Assembly (NCBI RefSeq): GCF_027579695.1
Contig: NC_083570.1
Coordinates: forward strand, 8,170,793-8,234,792
DNA from: Neoarius graeffei
Lineage: Eukaryota > Chordata > Actinopteri > Siluriformes > Ariidae
Direction of reading: 5' to 3'
DNA length: 64,000 nt
Below, piece after piece: positions 1 to 12,230 of this stretch. Every line of letters starts with the position of its first letter. Position 1 is the first letter of the stretch. The notes below the pieces were generated by a model. The model was given only the letters and a program-made list of their open reading frames with translations. It did no database searches and was not told the origin of the DNA. Made by a program: the position numbers and the translations under genes.

Positions 1-273
1 TGATTGATTAATAGGAGTCATACTTGGTATGGCAAAGACGTTTGCTTGTGGTCCCAACCTTTTATAGTGGTGCACCTAGATTTTTGCTGGTGCGCCCAAT
101 TTTTAGGGGTTGGGAGCACAGTGCTCCTAGGTCAAAAAGTTAGTCTGGAGCCCTGTCCAGATAGAGCCAATGCAAGCCAGGAAAATGATGGACAAAACCA
201 AGTTCAGTCATTTGCTCAAAGGACGTTTTCCCGAGCAGATGTGCCCTAAGGCCAAGGATGGGTCAAAAGGGAA

Positions 274-402
274 ATGATGATGATGACAGAAGAAGAAGTG
301 GCCAGCGATAGGGAAGAAGAGAGAGGTATTGTACCGTATCGATTCGAACCAGAATTGTCCGATGAGAGCGGGGTCAGTGATGGTGACAATGATGAACCTT
401 AA
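274..402 (+). pseudogene. Short acidic ORF with PYRFEPE motif, probably transposon-derived
   Basis: A 42-codon ORF opens with four methionines, is rich in Glu and Asp, and contains PYRFEPE at residues 21-27 before an acidic tail and TAA. This motif resembles the N-terminal segment of P2X7-tail-like proteins that are common in fish, often inside DNA transposons. No downstream cysteine-rich domain follows in frame. It is most likely the first exon or a remnant of a transposon gene; a chance ORF is possible. Confidence 0.22.
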
Positions 403-1276
403 GTTTCAGTTTGATCCACTGCACTTGCCTCTCCCTGTACCCTCGTGAACCAGCATGGGCACGGCCCACTAGGACCGTGCCTCAGGACGTTATTCGCCTC
501 GGTGTGAACTCACTTCTGTGCCTTAAGGAGTTTGGATGACTGGAAGTTAAAGATGCATTCCTCAAGTTAGTAGTATTACAGTATGTTGGAAACAAAATGC
601 TTTGCAGTTCATTGTAGCAAAGTCTTAACTAATTAGTGATTACCTTTATTTTTCGGGAAAAGGAACAGGGCCACTCCCTCCACGGCATTTGTGTTGCTGC
701 AACCTTTCTGGGCGCTTTCCCTTTTTTCTCTCCCCCTTCTTCTCCATAACAGTCGTAGATTGCAGTTTAACGACTTGTCTCTCTTTCTATGTCGCAAGTT
801 TCCATCAAAATGAACGTAATCTAGCAGAGAGCCAGACAGAAGCTACACTGCGTGGACGTCAGTGAAAAACCCACCGGTAAAACCACTCACACTCATGACA
901 TCGCGCGAAAGCCGGCTAATAATGGCGACACTGGTACCGGGATTCTCTTGGCGGGAAATTTAAACTCGACAAATTCCCCGACATTTACGACGTGGGTTTC
1001 AATGATAAGTTTTCATTGTTGGGACTTGTACTATTATTATCCAAGGGGGAAAGGGGTACACTTCTCTCGGCCTTTAAGCCACAGTTTTGGCCATCATGAT
1101 CCATCAGCCATGATTAGCCAATCAGAATCATGCATTTTTCACTTTTCTGTTTTAAAAGTACAAGTCAGCTTGCTGCAAGGGGTTTGATTTAATGTTATTA
1201 ATCTGGTTAACAGTCGCTTAGGTGCCTGAAATAATTAGCAGAAAATGTCTGATTGCCATGACCGACAACTTCTGTC
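403..1276. other. Intergenic, no gene recognised
   Basis: AT- and GC-mixed unique-looking sequence. Only short ORFs without recognisable domains occur on either strand. Confidence 0.6.
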
Positions 1277-2081
1277 CAGGCTTGTAGTACTCAAGTCCAA
1301 CTCGTAACTGGACTCGGACTCCGTGCACTGACTGCATTCGGACTCGTAAATTGGAGACGAGGAATCAGATTTTTTCTTTATTTTTTTGTAACATGCCATA
1401 ATAATTTGGCATAAGGTATTTATAGCTACATTAATTTTTATACTAATTTCGTGTAAGAGTGTCACACCTGTGCGCCTTGGCACATGCACCAGATAGACTC
1501 TCGGGCACGCTCCGGACAGCACGTGCGCCAACTGGACTCTCACACGCGCACCGTAAACGACTCACATCTGCACAGGATTAAGGTGCAATCAGCGCGGCGA
1601 TATAAAAACTGTGAAAACACACTTTGTGAAGTATTGAGTTCCGTTCCTGAAACAATACCAAGCCTTATTTCCTTGTTTGGGTTCCCGATCCCTGATTTCC
1701 TGTTTCTCGTCTTTGATCCTGCCGAGTCTACGATAGCCTGTTTGTGCTTCGCTCGACCTATCGCCCGTTTCACCGTTTTACGATTTTGCCTACCGTTCTG
1801 GATTGTTTACCGTCTTTACCTGTATTAATAAACACACCTTCTGCACTTACATCCGTCTCCCAACCATCTCTGACAGAATACTTCACACTCCCTGATAAAG
1901 AGAAGCACATTCACCTGTTCATACGCCATGTTCAGGAACAGACTAATATTAATGGTGCTGAAACAGCTGCCGTCACATGGTGCGGTTGGAGTCTTGGACT
2001 CTACTCGGATCAATAGTGGACTCGACTCAATTTTTTTTTTAAAGACTTGGAGACTCGAGACTGGACTCGACTACAACACTG
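1277..2081. mobile_element. GACTC-rich nonautonomous hAT-like element (relic)
   Basis: The left edge reads CAGGCTTGTAGTACTCAAGT. The reverse complement of the right edge reads CAGTGTTGTAGTCGAGTC. Both are followed by many scattered GACTC/GAGTC pentamers, the layout of fish hAT-type MITEs with GACTC-rich subterminal regions. No convincing 8-bp target duplication was found, and the interior holds no transposase. The boundaries are therefore tentative. Confidence 0.4.
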
Positions 2082-2555
2082 GTCCTGACTCACAGCCGCA
2101 CAAAGTGCCTGAGTGCGTCACACTTATCAGAAATTAAACACAAGGGTCATGCAGTGGTTTTATTTAGCATATTTCCTCACATACCGGTACAACAGACGTT
2201 CATCCACCGCATCATTTTTTGGCCGAACTGTTGCTTTAAGCTGCCTGTGATTCTCAAAGCCATGCTCGCAGACCATAAACACTCACACTGGATATGCGAC
2301 TCGGGTGTGTATTTGGGTGGGTGGGTGTTAAGTGTGTGAGGGTTTAGTCCATACATGGGGAAATAATCTCTCCAACCCAGATCACTTCAAGTGGTGCATC
2401 TCTCTCTCCCTCTCCCACTCACACAGAGAGAGAAAACACTGTTCATCGAAAGATCAACAGTCACCTCATCGTGTCTAAGACTCAGGTTCTGACCGCGTGC
2501 CAGTGATAAGTGCTGGGATTTGACCCTAAAGCCTTCTGCTTTGTTTTTTCTTTAG

Positions 2556-2803
2556 AAGATTCATCCTCCAGCTCCAGCACTTGCATCAGCATGACTCCTG
2601 AGGAACATGAAGAAATTAAACTCTGTTGCAAGTCCTATCACAGTGGAAAGTCTGACTTGGTGATTGCAAACCGCCAAGTTTCCATGGAGGCCATCCAGCT
2701 GGAGCTCGACACGTTTCAGGGAAAAAATTGTCCCAAAGACTCCGATGTGGAAACTGTAACGAAAAAGAATGCAGAAAAGCAAAGCCGCAAAGAACAACAC
2801 TAA
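2556..2803 (+). CDS. Orphan 3'-terminal exon-like ORF, function unknown
   Basis: The segment follows a good 3' splice site (polypyrimidine tract ending in AG at 2555). It stays open for about 81 codons to TAA at 2801. The peptide starts with a serine run, then EEHEEIK, a CC pair and a charged Lys/Arg/Glu-rich tail. The composition is unlike the surrounding junk ORFs and the frame is entered in phase 1. I recognise no family, no upstream exon is evident, and no clear AATAAA follows closely. It may be the last exon of a small gene next to TMEM200A, or chance. Confidence 0.22.
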
Positions 2804-2941
2804 GAGACATAAGCACTAAATATGATCAGAGTACTATAGGGTCAGATATACGTCCTGTAGGTCAGGAGGCGGAGCTGAAAACAATTCGGCAATGAAATGC
2901 ATTCACAGTGCATCTGAAATTAACGCTCAATTTTACATATA

Positions 2942-4536
2942 CAGTGGTGCTTGAAAGTTTGTGAACCCTTTAGAATTTTCTATATTTCTGCATAAATATG
3001 GCCTAAAACATCATCAGATTTTCACACAAGTCCTAAAAGTAGATAAAGAGAACCCAGTTAAACAAATGGCAAAAACATTATACTTGGTCATTTATTTATT
3101 GAGGAAAATGATCCAATATTACATATTTGTGAGTGGCAAAAGTATGTGAACCTTTGCTTTCAGTATCTGGTGTGACCCCCTTGTGCAGCAATAACTGCAA
3201 CTAAACGTTTGCGGTAACTGTTGATCAGTCCTGCACACTGGCTTGGAGGAATTTTAGCCCGTTCCTCCATACAGAACAGCTTCAACTCTGGGATGTTGGT
3301 GGGTTTCCTCACATGAACTGCTCGCTTCAGGTCCTTCCACAACATTTCGATTGGGTTGGCCATTCCAAAACATTAACTTTATTCTTCTTTAACCATTCTT
3401 TGGTAGAACGACTTGTGTGCTTAGGGTCGTTGTCTTGCTGCATGACCCATCTTCTCTTGAGATTCAGTTCATGGACAGATGTCCTGACATTTTCCTTTAG
3501 AATTCGCTGGTATAATTCAGAATTCATTGTTCTATCAATGATGGTAAGCCGTCCTGGCCCAGATGCAGCAAAAAAAAAAGGCCCAAACCATGATACTACT
3601 ACCACCACCATGTTTCACAGAGGGGATAAGGTTCTTATTCTGGAATGCAGTGTTTTCCTTTCTCCAAACATAACACTTCTCATTTAAACCAAAAAGTTCT
3701 ATTTTGGTCTCATCTGTCCACAAAACATTTTTCCAATAGCCTTCTGCTGCTCGTCTGCAGTTTGCTAAAGATCACATGGACAAGCCAAAGTTCTTTTTGA
3801 AGAGCAGTGGCTTTCTCCTTGCAACCCTGCCATGCACACCATTGTTGTTCAGTGTTCTCCTGATGGTGACTCATGAACATTCACATTAGCCAATGTGTGA
3901 GAGGCCTTCAGTTGCTTAGACGTTACCCTGGGGTCCTTTGTGACCTCACCAACTATTACGCGCCTTGCTCTTGGAGTGATCTTTGTTGGTCGATCACTCC
4001 TGGGGAGGGTAACAGTGGTCTTGAATTTCCTCCATTTGTACACAATCTGTCTGACTGTGGATTGGTGGAGTCCAAACTCTTTAGAGATGGTTTTGTAACC
4101 TTTTCCAGCCTGATGAACATCAACAACGCTTTTTCTGAGGTCCTCAGAAATCTCCTTTGTTCGTGCCATGATACACTTCCACAAATACGTGTTGTGAAGA
4201 TCAGACTTTGATAAATCCCTGTTCTTTAAATAAAACAGGGTGCCCACTCACACCTGATTGTCATCCCATTGATTGAAAACGCCTGGCTCTAATTTCACCT
4301 TCAAATTAACTGCTAATCCTTGAGGTTCACATACTTTTGCCACTCACAGATATGTAATATTGGATCATTTTCCTCAATAAATAAATAACCAAGTATAATA
4401 TTTTTGTCTCATTTGTTTAACGGGGTTCTCTTTATCTACTTTTAGGACTTGTGTCAAAATCTGATGATGTTTTAGGTCATATTTATGCAGAAATATAGAA
4501 AATTCTAAAGGGTTCACAAACTTTCAAGCACTACTG
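2942..4536 (-). mobile_element. Tc1/mariner element, copy A (1595 bp, defective)
   Basis: The element starts CAGTGGTGCTTGAAAG and ends with the inverted counterpart CTTTCAAGCACTACTG. It is flanked by TA at 2940-2941 and 4537-4538, the Tc1 target duplication. Long terminal inverted repeats enclose a degenerate transposase gene on the minus strand. It is the same family as copy B at 38389, which gives a reference for its damage. Confidence 0.95.
3160..4169 (-). pseudogene. Tc1 transposase pseudogene (copy A)
   Basis: Reads right to left from an ATG at 4169 (MARTKEISEDL) to a stop at 3160. The N-terminal helix-turn-helix DNA-binding region, the TDETKIELF block (first catalytic Asp) and the QQDNDPKHT block (second Asp) are all recognisable, but in different frames. 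Compared with copy B it has an A-run expansion near 3570, a 19-bp deletion removing most of the PDLNP block beside the catalytic Glu near 3355, and a 41-bp internal inversion at 3746-3786. It cannot encode a functional enzyme. Confidence 0.9.
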
Positions 4537-4854
4537 TACAGTATTTAAGATGTGCATTATGTTTGTTTGGATAAGATCCAGTACAGTCCTAGAAAGCTGG
4601 AAAGCATGAACAAAGTTTTCCAACATCTTCAAAACGGAGGAGTTTATGTTTTTTGCTACAAGCTAGTGGTGTGTGTTTTTGTTTTATCCAATAAGGCAGT
4701 CCTGGGTATGACTTTAAATGGTAGTGAAACCGGTGGTGAGTCTCAGGTCTTCTTATACCACTTGATGTTCAGGATATCTCGTTGATGAAGGTCGCCAGTC
4801 AGTGCAGTCTTTTAAAGCAAGTGCATCGTACTCCTGAGAAATAAAGTTGGATAT
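4537..4854. other. Intergenic with repeat-like segment
   Basis: Holds the phrase CTGGGTATGACTTTAAA followed by CCGGTGGTGAGTCTCAGG at 4699-4747, which recurs at 53541-53582. It is therefore part of a dispersed repeat, possibly an extension of the LINE relic beside it. No gene is seen. Confidence 0.45.
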
Positions 4855-5310
4855 TCAAAGATGGTGGCACAGATGACCTCAAGAACCGCATCAGCAAAGC
4901 AAGACACGCAGAACAAGATTAGAATCAACACCAACATGAAGGAAGTCCTCCTGTATGGAGCTGAGACATGGAGGGTGACCAACACCACCACCACTACCAC
5001 CACCAAGCTCCAGATCTTCATTAACAGCATATCTTGAACATCAAGTGGTGTAAGAAGATCTCCAACGAGGGAGAAATCTCATCAGAACCTAATCAGTCAA
5101 GATGTGAAGATGCGAAAGTAGGGTTGGATTGGACACAGTTTATGTAATTCAGCTGACAACATCACAAGGTTAAGTAAGCACTGGACTGGAGCCAAGGGGC
5201 CAAAGCAGACCTGGAGATAATCAGTCAAGAGCAAGGCAAAAGAAGCTGGATGGAACCTGGCCCAGCAGAAGGGAGTTTCCCAGAACCGAGTCTGTCAATG
5301 TCATGTGGTT
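4855..5310 (+). pseudogene. LINE reverse-transcriptase C-terminal relic
   Basis: Short frames encode a GGTDDLKNRISKARHA-like stretch, then VLLYGAETW at about 4945-4971, then KLQIFINS. These are hallmarks of the region downstream of the reverse-transcriptase core in many animal non-LTR elements. An ACC-rich expansion (4981-5007) encodes a threonine run, and stops follow. The catalytic domain is absent, so this is a 5'-truncated, decayed copy. The clade is not resolved. Confidence 0.55.
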
Positions 5311-8300
5311 TTGGCCCTGTGCGCCATTTCGGACTCAAGTCACATTCAAATCAAGGCCCTTTTTATTCGTGGTCTCTCCCACTTTCAGCGACCAAAAGTA
5401 ACTGGAGAAACTAGCAATCATCAATTCAAATTTTCATTCATAATTCTTGCAAGTTGAGAATGCTTTCAAGAATCTGCAAAAGGTTTTCCACGCTTGGTGG
5501 TTCGAATCCGTAGCTTTTCACCGATTAGCTTTACGCTTTTTGTCTGTAGCTATGACCGAATACAATATCATTAAGTAAATTCATTCGCAGGTGGAGTCTG
5601 AGAGAAAAAGGCTCTTGCATGTTTGCTAACTGTGTTAACACAATCTGCTGCCACCTTCAGGTGAAAGAAAAAATTGCAACATGTTGGCTGGCGAGCCACC
5701 GATCGTACAATTTTTAATAAATAAATAAACATAACTTTTCACAGAGGTAGCGATCTCTCTCTGCTCACTGGAAAACAGATCAAGTTGGACACTGAATCAT
5801 CCAACTGGCTGCATTTCTCCGCTAATGTGATCATTAATGTTATAAACGTGATGACCGCAGTACGCTGTGTTGTGAAGACGAAGGAAACGAATAATCGTTC
5901 CAGCTTTACTTCCGACAGTTACAAAGCACTCACGCTGCAGACTCCTTGCAGAAACGTCAACCGTATCGATGAATAAAAAGAATAAAACTTCACCAAATCA
6001 ACGAGTACATGCTTTTTAATCTGTTTTTAAAGTGCTGAAAACTGGAGGCTTCTTCCAGAGCTTTAGTTTCGTAACTGTTGAAAAAATTAACGAAATCGTA
6101 GCGCACTCGCATATTTACGAGGACCGCAAAGGGGCGGAAAGGGGGGGGTGGAAACAAACTGTATTCTCTAAGGAGAAACTGGAAAGGAAGGCACCCACAC
6201 ACACACACACACACAACAGATTGTAATTTCAACCTCAATCTTTCATTCAAATTCAAAATGAAAGGGTTGTGTATCATAAGTCTTGTAATTTTATAAATAT
6301 TTTCCTCCGTACCCTGAGACTAAATGTGTGTGTGTGTGTTTATGCTCGAGTCTGAATGTTTGCATGCATTTTTGTGCTCTTTGAAGGCCGCTATGCGATG
6401 CCCAAACACAGGAAAGTGAGTTCCAGACATCTGTAATCTCTTAGATAAGGAGGTTTCACCCTCGTGTTGATATAAAGGCGATTCACAGCTGCTTTACATT
6501 TGCACGATGGAAATCCCCTCCTCCTCCTCCTCCTTCCTGTTTCAGCTACTCAGAAACACTCCTCATTAAAACCAAACTAAACTCTGTCGGAGCAAATGTA
6601 GATTCCATAGCATGCAAAAAATGTTCCTGATGAGACGTTCCTCAAGCAACTCATCTGTCAGTGTGCTCTTTACCTCAGCGTACCTTTCTGTACGAGTCTC
6701 GCTGGAGTTACTGAATAAGTCGTAATAATTCCTGAATAATAAGCATCGCTGTGCGATAAAGACCTCAATAATTAGCTGACTTTTTTAATGAATTAACTCA
6801 CAAACACGGCGTCCAAATCTCAACTGTTCCAAATGGCTTTCTCATTTTGGCAAAATGTGAAGTCACAATTTAAAATAAAAAAAAAATCGTGGAAAATTTT
6901 GGTGGAGTTTTGGTTTTGCACTGTTCCGAGTTTTTCCTTTCAAAAGAGTCCAAAAATGTTCGAGTCCAAACAAGAGACAAGACCATTTACTTCTGAACAA
7001 GCTCGCTTAATCAACAACTTTTAGGCATGTAACAATTCATCTAATTCTCAGTACTTTTTCAAATATCAAACAATGCAACACTTTATTTCCCTATCATTTC
7101 TATTCATCAACTACTTTTGTTTTCTTAATAACCAACAATAATTATTTACCTACATTTATAAAGTTTGGAGTAAAACATAACAGCCTAAATAACAAGCCAT
7201 CCTTTTCTTAATAAACTTTTATGAGCATTTCTACTTCCTCCATTTGTTTCTCGTTTCTTTATCTTTCAGCCGTCTGTAAAAAGAGAGCTCTGATTTCCTC
7301 TTAAGCCTATTTGTACACAATCGCACATCACCTCTTACATTTTAAGTGTTTGTGTGTTTTTGCAGCATGAGAGCTGTGTTACTTCCATCGATAGTGAAGT
7401 CAGGCACGTGTATTCCTGCTATTGTACATTATTGCGCCCTCTGCTGTCTAAATGATGCAATTACAGGTAGAAAAATCTAAGAAATTAGCACGATGATGAT
7501 GCTGATTTCAATTTATATAGCGCCTTTCTCACACCGAAGGTTGCTTTACAATTAAGGGGGGGGGGAGTCCACCAAGAGCGGGTCAGGATGTAAATCCAAT
7601 GGTGTAGCTACCCACAGTCCCACCAAGTGCATGAAGATAAATCCCACACTGCCTGCACAGCCACCACAACACCACGCCATGGATCCACAAAGCGAGCACA
7701 GAAGCATTGCCACACAGAGTGCCGGTATGTCCCAAACCACCTGCAGAGCCACCACGATGTCACCAGGCAGCATCACTTGGAGCACCGCGCCAAGCACAAA
7801 AGCCCCGCCGCACAGAGTGCTAGACAACCCTGATGTTAAAAAGAGCAACAAGCTCACCGCAGTCCATAGCAAGGAGCACAGGTGTCACCCACAGCGGCTC
7901 AAGGCTTGAAGGAAATGGATGGCAAAACTGGGTCCGGAGCTACGCCACAACCGGTGGACAAAACATTCAAACAAAAAACAAACATCAAACTATACAAAAA
8001 CACACACAAAAAAGAACGGTGAGAAGCAGCAGCCAAAATGTGCATGGCATGCTCTCAACTGGACATGGAAAAAAGTTACTTCTGTCTGCAGTGAAGATGA
8101 TCATGGTTTGGTTTTTTTCTTATTCCATTTGAATTGTCAAATTTTATCGTTACATGGCTAAGGATTTTGTTTTGAAGAAGTTACGTCAAGGTTAAAAAAA
8201 AAAAAGGCAGCTGGACTCAGTCAGGACCAACTGGAATATCTGGTAAGAGCAAAAGCCGAGACTGAGACAAGTCCAAGTAGAAATATGGACGGGTCCAAGA

Positions 8301-8424
8301 CAATAGAAAAACCCGTCTTGAGATCGGACCCGAGTATAAAGTTCCAGCTTCACGTCTGACTGTTACAAAGCGCTGACACTGGAGACTCCTTCCATAAACA
8401 TATCGGCTGCGCTGAGCCGTTACA
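5311..8424. other. Intergenic, no gene; small microsatellites
   Basis: No coding region is recognised. There is a short CA run (about 6196-6214), a GT run (about 6324-6340), a CTC run (about 6519-6533), a G-tract (7557-7566), and a segment from about 7490 that looks like generic fish repeat sequence. All ORFs here lack domain signatures. Confidence 0.6.
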
Positions 8425-8482
8425 ATATAATGGTGAGAGGAGCAGCTTTGGGACCAAAAGGTTGCCAGTTCGACTCTCAGGA

Positions 8483-9288
8483 GGGCAATTCCATGTAAAT
8501 GTCAACCTCACCATGCAAAAATAAAGCAACATGTAATACATCAAAACCACTCCCAGAGATATCACCTAGGCCTGTATTTTACAGATGTGAATAAGTTGAA
8601 CCAATTTGTAACCAACCGAATATGTCACTGTCAGTCTTTCTTTCTTATAATGTAAAACCCAAGCTAAAATCAACTTTGATCATGTACAATTCTATATTAT
8701 TGCCACAAGCCACAGAAATGTATGCTAAAATCCACAAAACAGCAAAACAATAGCCATCCTAAATATTATTTAAGAACTTTGATAGTTTTAGCTGATATTT
8801 AGAGAGTTTTTCAAAGGGTTATGGTGGTTAAATTGCTGATTTTCCAAACATATGCCATGTCTATTTCAGATGCGTCACATCCATAACGGAATTATGTCAC
8901 ATCCATAATGCTGATTTTTTCTTCCTAGATTCTGCTTGAAATAGAAAATATTTTAAACAAAGGCTTTTTTTATTTTCAGCTAAGACTCCTTTATTAAATG
9001 CATGCCTGCATTTGGATATTATGTTTGCAATTTCACAGAGTTTGATGAATATGTGTAGTCACCCTGGAAATGGGGTATTTTTTCCGTCACATCCATAACG
9101 CATGTCTTTTTTGGCATTTTCTAGAGTTCTAAATGTACTATGGGAATTCTTTTTTTCCCATGACTTCTCCAATATGAGAGGTCTTAAAAATATACAACAA
9201 AATTTAAAATACTGGAAAGGAATAAAAATTAACTAGGTCAGTTGTTGCCATTTTGAGTCCAAATGTCACATCCATAACGCTGGAATTG
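8483..9288. mobile_element. Unclassified DNA transposon with repeated subterminal 15-mer
   Basis: The 7-bp sequence CTCAGGA flanks the insert (8476-8482 and 9289-9295) inside the SINE. The termini share CAATTCCA in inverted orientation. The word GTCACATCCATAACG (or one mismatch) occurs four times in direct orientation at 8874, 8896, 9086 and 9265, like transposase-binding subterminal repeats. No transposase ORF is present, so it is nonautonomous. The superfamily is not determined. Confidence 0.6.
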
Positions 9289-9348
9289 CTCAGGACCAGC
9301 AGGAATGGCTGAAGTGCCCTTGAGCAAGGCGCCTAATCCCTAAAGCTA

Positions 9349-9749
9349 GTATCTCACTGGGCTGCGACAAATTGCAAACGTCATTCACGAGAGAGTTTCA
9401 AAAGTGTCTTGAAACATTCTTCTCAATTTTCTCGCATGAGTTGCAAAGTGTCGCTCCTTCATCGCTGAAATTGTGAACGTGTTCAAAAAATTTGTGCGAC
9501 AAAATTTCTCTCAAAATTGTCGCGAACCCTTCTCAAGTCAGTTTCCGTGAGGCTTCCTCTACTTCCCTGCCTGCCGAGGGAAAGCTGGGCTGCGACAGCC
9601 TGCGACTAGTTGGAGACACAACAATTGTGGTAAAATATGAGAATATCAATTCAGTGCGATTCCAAGTGAAAATTGTCGCTAATTCGCATATTTTATCGCA
9701 ATTGTTGCGTCTCCAACTAGTCGCAGGCTGTCGCAGCCAAGTGGGATAC
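9349..9749. mobile_element. 401-bp MITE with long inverted repeats
   Basis: It begins GTATCTCACTGGGCTGCGAC and ends with the near inverse GTCGCAGCCAAGTGGGATAC, between TA at 9347-9348 and 9750-9751. A second, inner 30-bp inverted pair sits at 9589-9618 and 9709-9738 and carries ACTAGTTGGAGAC on one arm. It is inserted in the SINE above. The TA duplication suggests a Tc/mariner-type mobiliser, but this is inference. Confidence 0.65.
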
Positions 9750-9897
9750 TACCCTTACAGGCTGCTTTGGGTGTGTTGCCTGGATAAGAGCGTCTGCTAA
9801 ATGCCTGTAATGTACTGTAATGATCAACACCTTCTGACCAATCAGAATCCAGGATTCAGCAGTGCCATGGGATATAAACTTCTTATAAAAGAAAGAA

Positions 9898-10090
9898 GGG
9901 CGGCACGGTGGTGTAGTGGTTAGCGTTGTTGCCTCACAGCAAGAAGGTCCGGGTTCGAGCCCCGTGGCCGGCGAGGGCCTTTCTGTGCGGAGTTTGCATG
10001 TTCTCCCCGTGTCCGCGTGGGTTTCCTCCGGGTGCTCCGGTTTCCCCCACAGTCCAAAGACATGCAGGTTAGGTTAACTGGTGACTCTAA
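9898..10090 (+). mobile_element. V-SINE-like element A, 5' part (interrupted)
   Basis: A tRNA-like head with A-box-like GTGGTGTAGTGGTTAG and B-box GGTTCGAGCCC is followed by the conserved central block (TTTGCATGTTCTCCCCGTGT to AAGACATGCAGG). The sequence breaks off at CTCTAA, where a Harbinger-like element begins. The 3' remainder resumes at ATTGACCG at 13657. The family resembles DANA/mermaid-type fish SINEs (established family knowledge). Confidence 0.9.
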
Positions 10091-12230
10091 TGCTGTGTTC
10101 ACACTTATACCGGTACGAAAGTGGTATAACTGTATCGATACAAAGTATACCGGTACAGTTTACCGCATCTGTCCACACTAGCGAGAAATGTTTGCGGTTT
10201 TCTTTCACAGTAGTTGAAACGTGCGTGCACGAAATGTTTCCATGGTTACCGAGTAACTTCCTTCCGAGAATATGGCGGATGAAACAACATGTGTGTGCTT
10301 TTTGTTGTCAATGTACAGTCTGTATTTCTGGTGGTCATTTATTCAGTTGAATTGTATAAAACGCGCGAGGCAGTTGAGAAAGAAACAAACGAATCTCCGT
10401 TCTTCACTATTTTATTCAGCGAAGACATCGATTGAGGTGTGTGACTTTGCGCATGCGCATTATATTTGTATCGATACAGAGCCGCTTCATCTGTGAACAC
10501 TACAGCGAAGCGCTCCTGTACCGCAGTGGCGGCTGCTAGTTTTTAAAACAGGGGAAGCCCATTTTATGCATTCATCGTAAAACCTGTAGGCCGGATATCA
10601 AAGCATAGAAAGGTGTGCCCCATTAGCATAGTGAACTAGACAACCCTCCCTAGTGGCAGAAAGTATTTTTGCTTGTACATTTCATGTTATAGTCTGGCTT
10701 GCCAGGCTAGTGCCTCATATCCTTAATCAAAAATATCAAACATCCAAAAATCACTGGCTATTCAACGAAGAGCCTTGAACATCATACCCTGATATGCAAC
10801 ACAGAGTCTTTAACACAACACCCAGCTGTGCAACACATCCTTGAACATCTTCTGCAACACAGTCTGGAAATTCATAACCAGGTAGGCTATGCAACACACA
10901 GAACCTTGAATATTATACCCAGGTATAACCTATAACACAGAGCCCACCATTCTCTTAACATTACTGAACAATATACACACTTCACATTCATGAACATTAT
11001 ATGATGCACACTATTTATACACAAATTCTGCCCTCCGCTCCTTTTCCAGAAAATGGTCTGTGACCCTGTCATACTAGCTGGTTGTGCTTTCCAGAGACTT
11101 CACCAATTTCTGTTAGCAGCTAGCACTGCAGATCCCAATAAGGCTCAAGCGAGCCTACAACCAGATTGAACTACAAATGAAATAAACGAGTGAATTCGCG
11201 AATGATCAAACTGATAGAATGGATGAAAGTTAACGGAGCACAACGAGTAATATTTACATTTATTTACAGAGTAATGTACAGAGACATCAATGAGAAGAAA
11301 CGTTTATATGAAAAGAAAGTCGGACAGCACTTTGGCACACGACTACACTTTCTCGACATCCGCTAGGGACTGACTGATCATGCTTCCGTGTTCCTCGCCG
11401 ACGCCGAAGTACAGAGCCCACCCTCCTCATGTCTTTCAAACACTACCTCCAATAATCCTTCATCAGCCCGGCTTCTTGTCCCTCCCACTGTCTCGTTTAG
11501 TCCCAGAGAAGCCCGGCTTCCCTGGAAGTGACGATTTTGTCGATTTTAACCAATAACAACTAGCCGAAATTGGCTGTTCAGAGCCCTCTCATAGACTGCA
11601 ACGGATACCCGGCTGCCAGTCCATAGAGCCCATTGAAATAAGAAAGGTTACAGCCAGTGTTGCCAGATTGGGAGGTTTTAAGTGCATTTTGGCAGGTTTT
11701 GAACATATTTGGCTGGAAAATGTCAGCAGTATCTGGCAACGCTGGTTACAGCCTGGCAGCAAAGGTGATTCTCGTAGCGAACTGCAAGTTCGTCAGACAT
11801 CACTCAAATAAGTTACAGGATAGTTATGAACGTAAATACAATCTTGGGCATATATTATGTTATGCAAGTTATTGTTTTAATGAGAATTCAATGTCGTAGA
11901 CGCCACAGGCGTAACTTTAATAAGGACAGGTGGGGACATGTCCCCACCAACTTTGACAGGGCAGGGGACAGTCCCCGCCAACATTTCACGCCTTTTCTGA
12001 ACGTTTAGAGACACGCGCAACTGTTTTCCCCTGTTTTATCCCATGAATGACAAGCCCCGCTGTTGCCGCCGCTTAGCTGCTGTTTTGAGAGCTGTAACCT
12101 GATTGGCGGCAGCTCTCTGCTATGTGTAGCAATCAACGACTCATTGGTAGCAACGTCTAGAACTATTGGTATTCTAGTTCTACACAACGCGTGTGGTGTT
12201 GAATGGTGATGGCAGGTTAGCGGTGGTGTC

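Larger units (their letters stand above)
8425..9822 (+). mobile_element. tRNA/L2-type SINE split by two DNA transposons
   Basis: Three pieces line up with the SINE copy at 20134-21487 on the other strand. The head (about 8425-8482) contains GGGACCAAAAGGTTGCCAG. The middle (9296-9348) contains AGGAATGGCTGAAGTGCCCT. The tail (9752-9822) contains GGATAAGAGCGTCTGCTAAA, an L2-like 3' tail. Between the pieces lie elements at 8483-9288 and 9349-9749. Removing both restores continuous SINE order. Confidence 0.7.

Noticed and set aside
7552-7909. Three overlapping ORFs of 68-106 codons around 7.6-7.9 kb
   Set aside because: Open on both strands in a repeat-like, CAC/GTG-rich segment with no domain or splice context.
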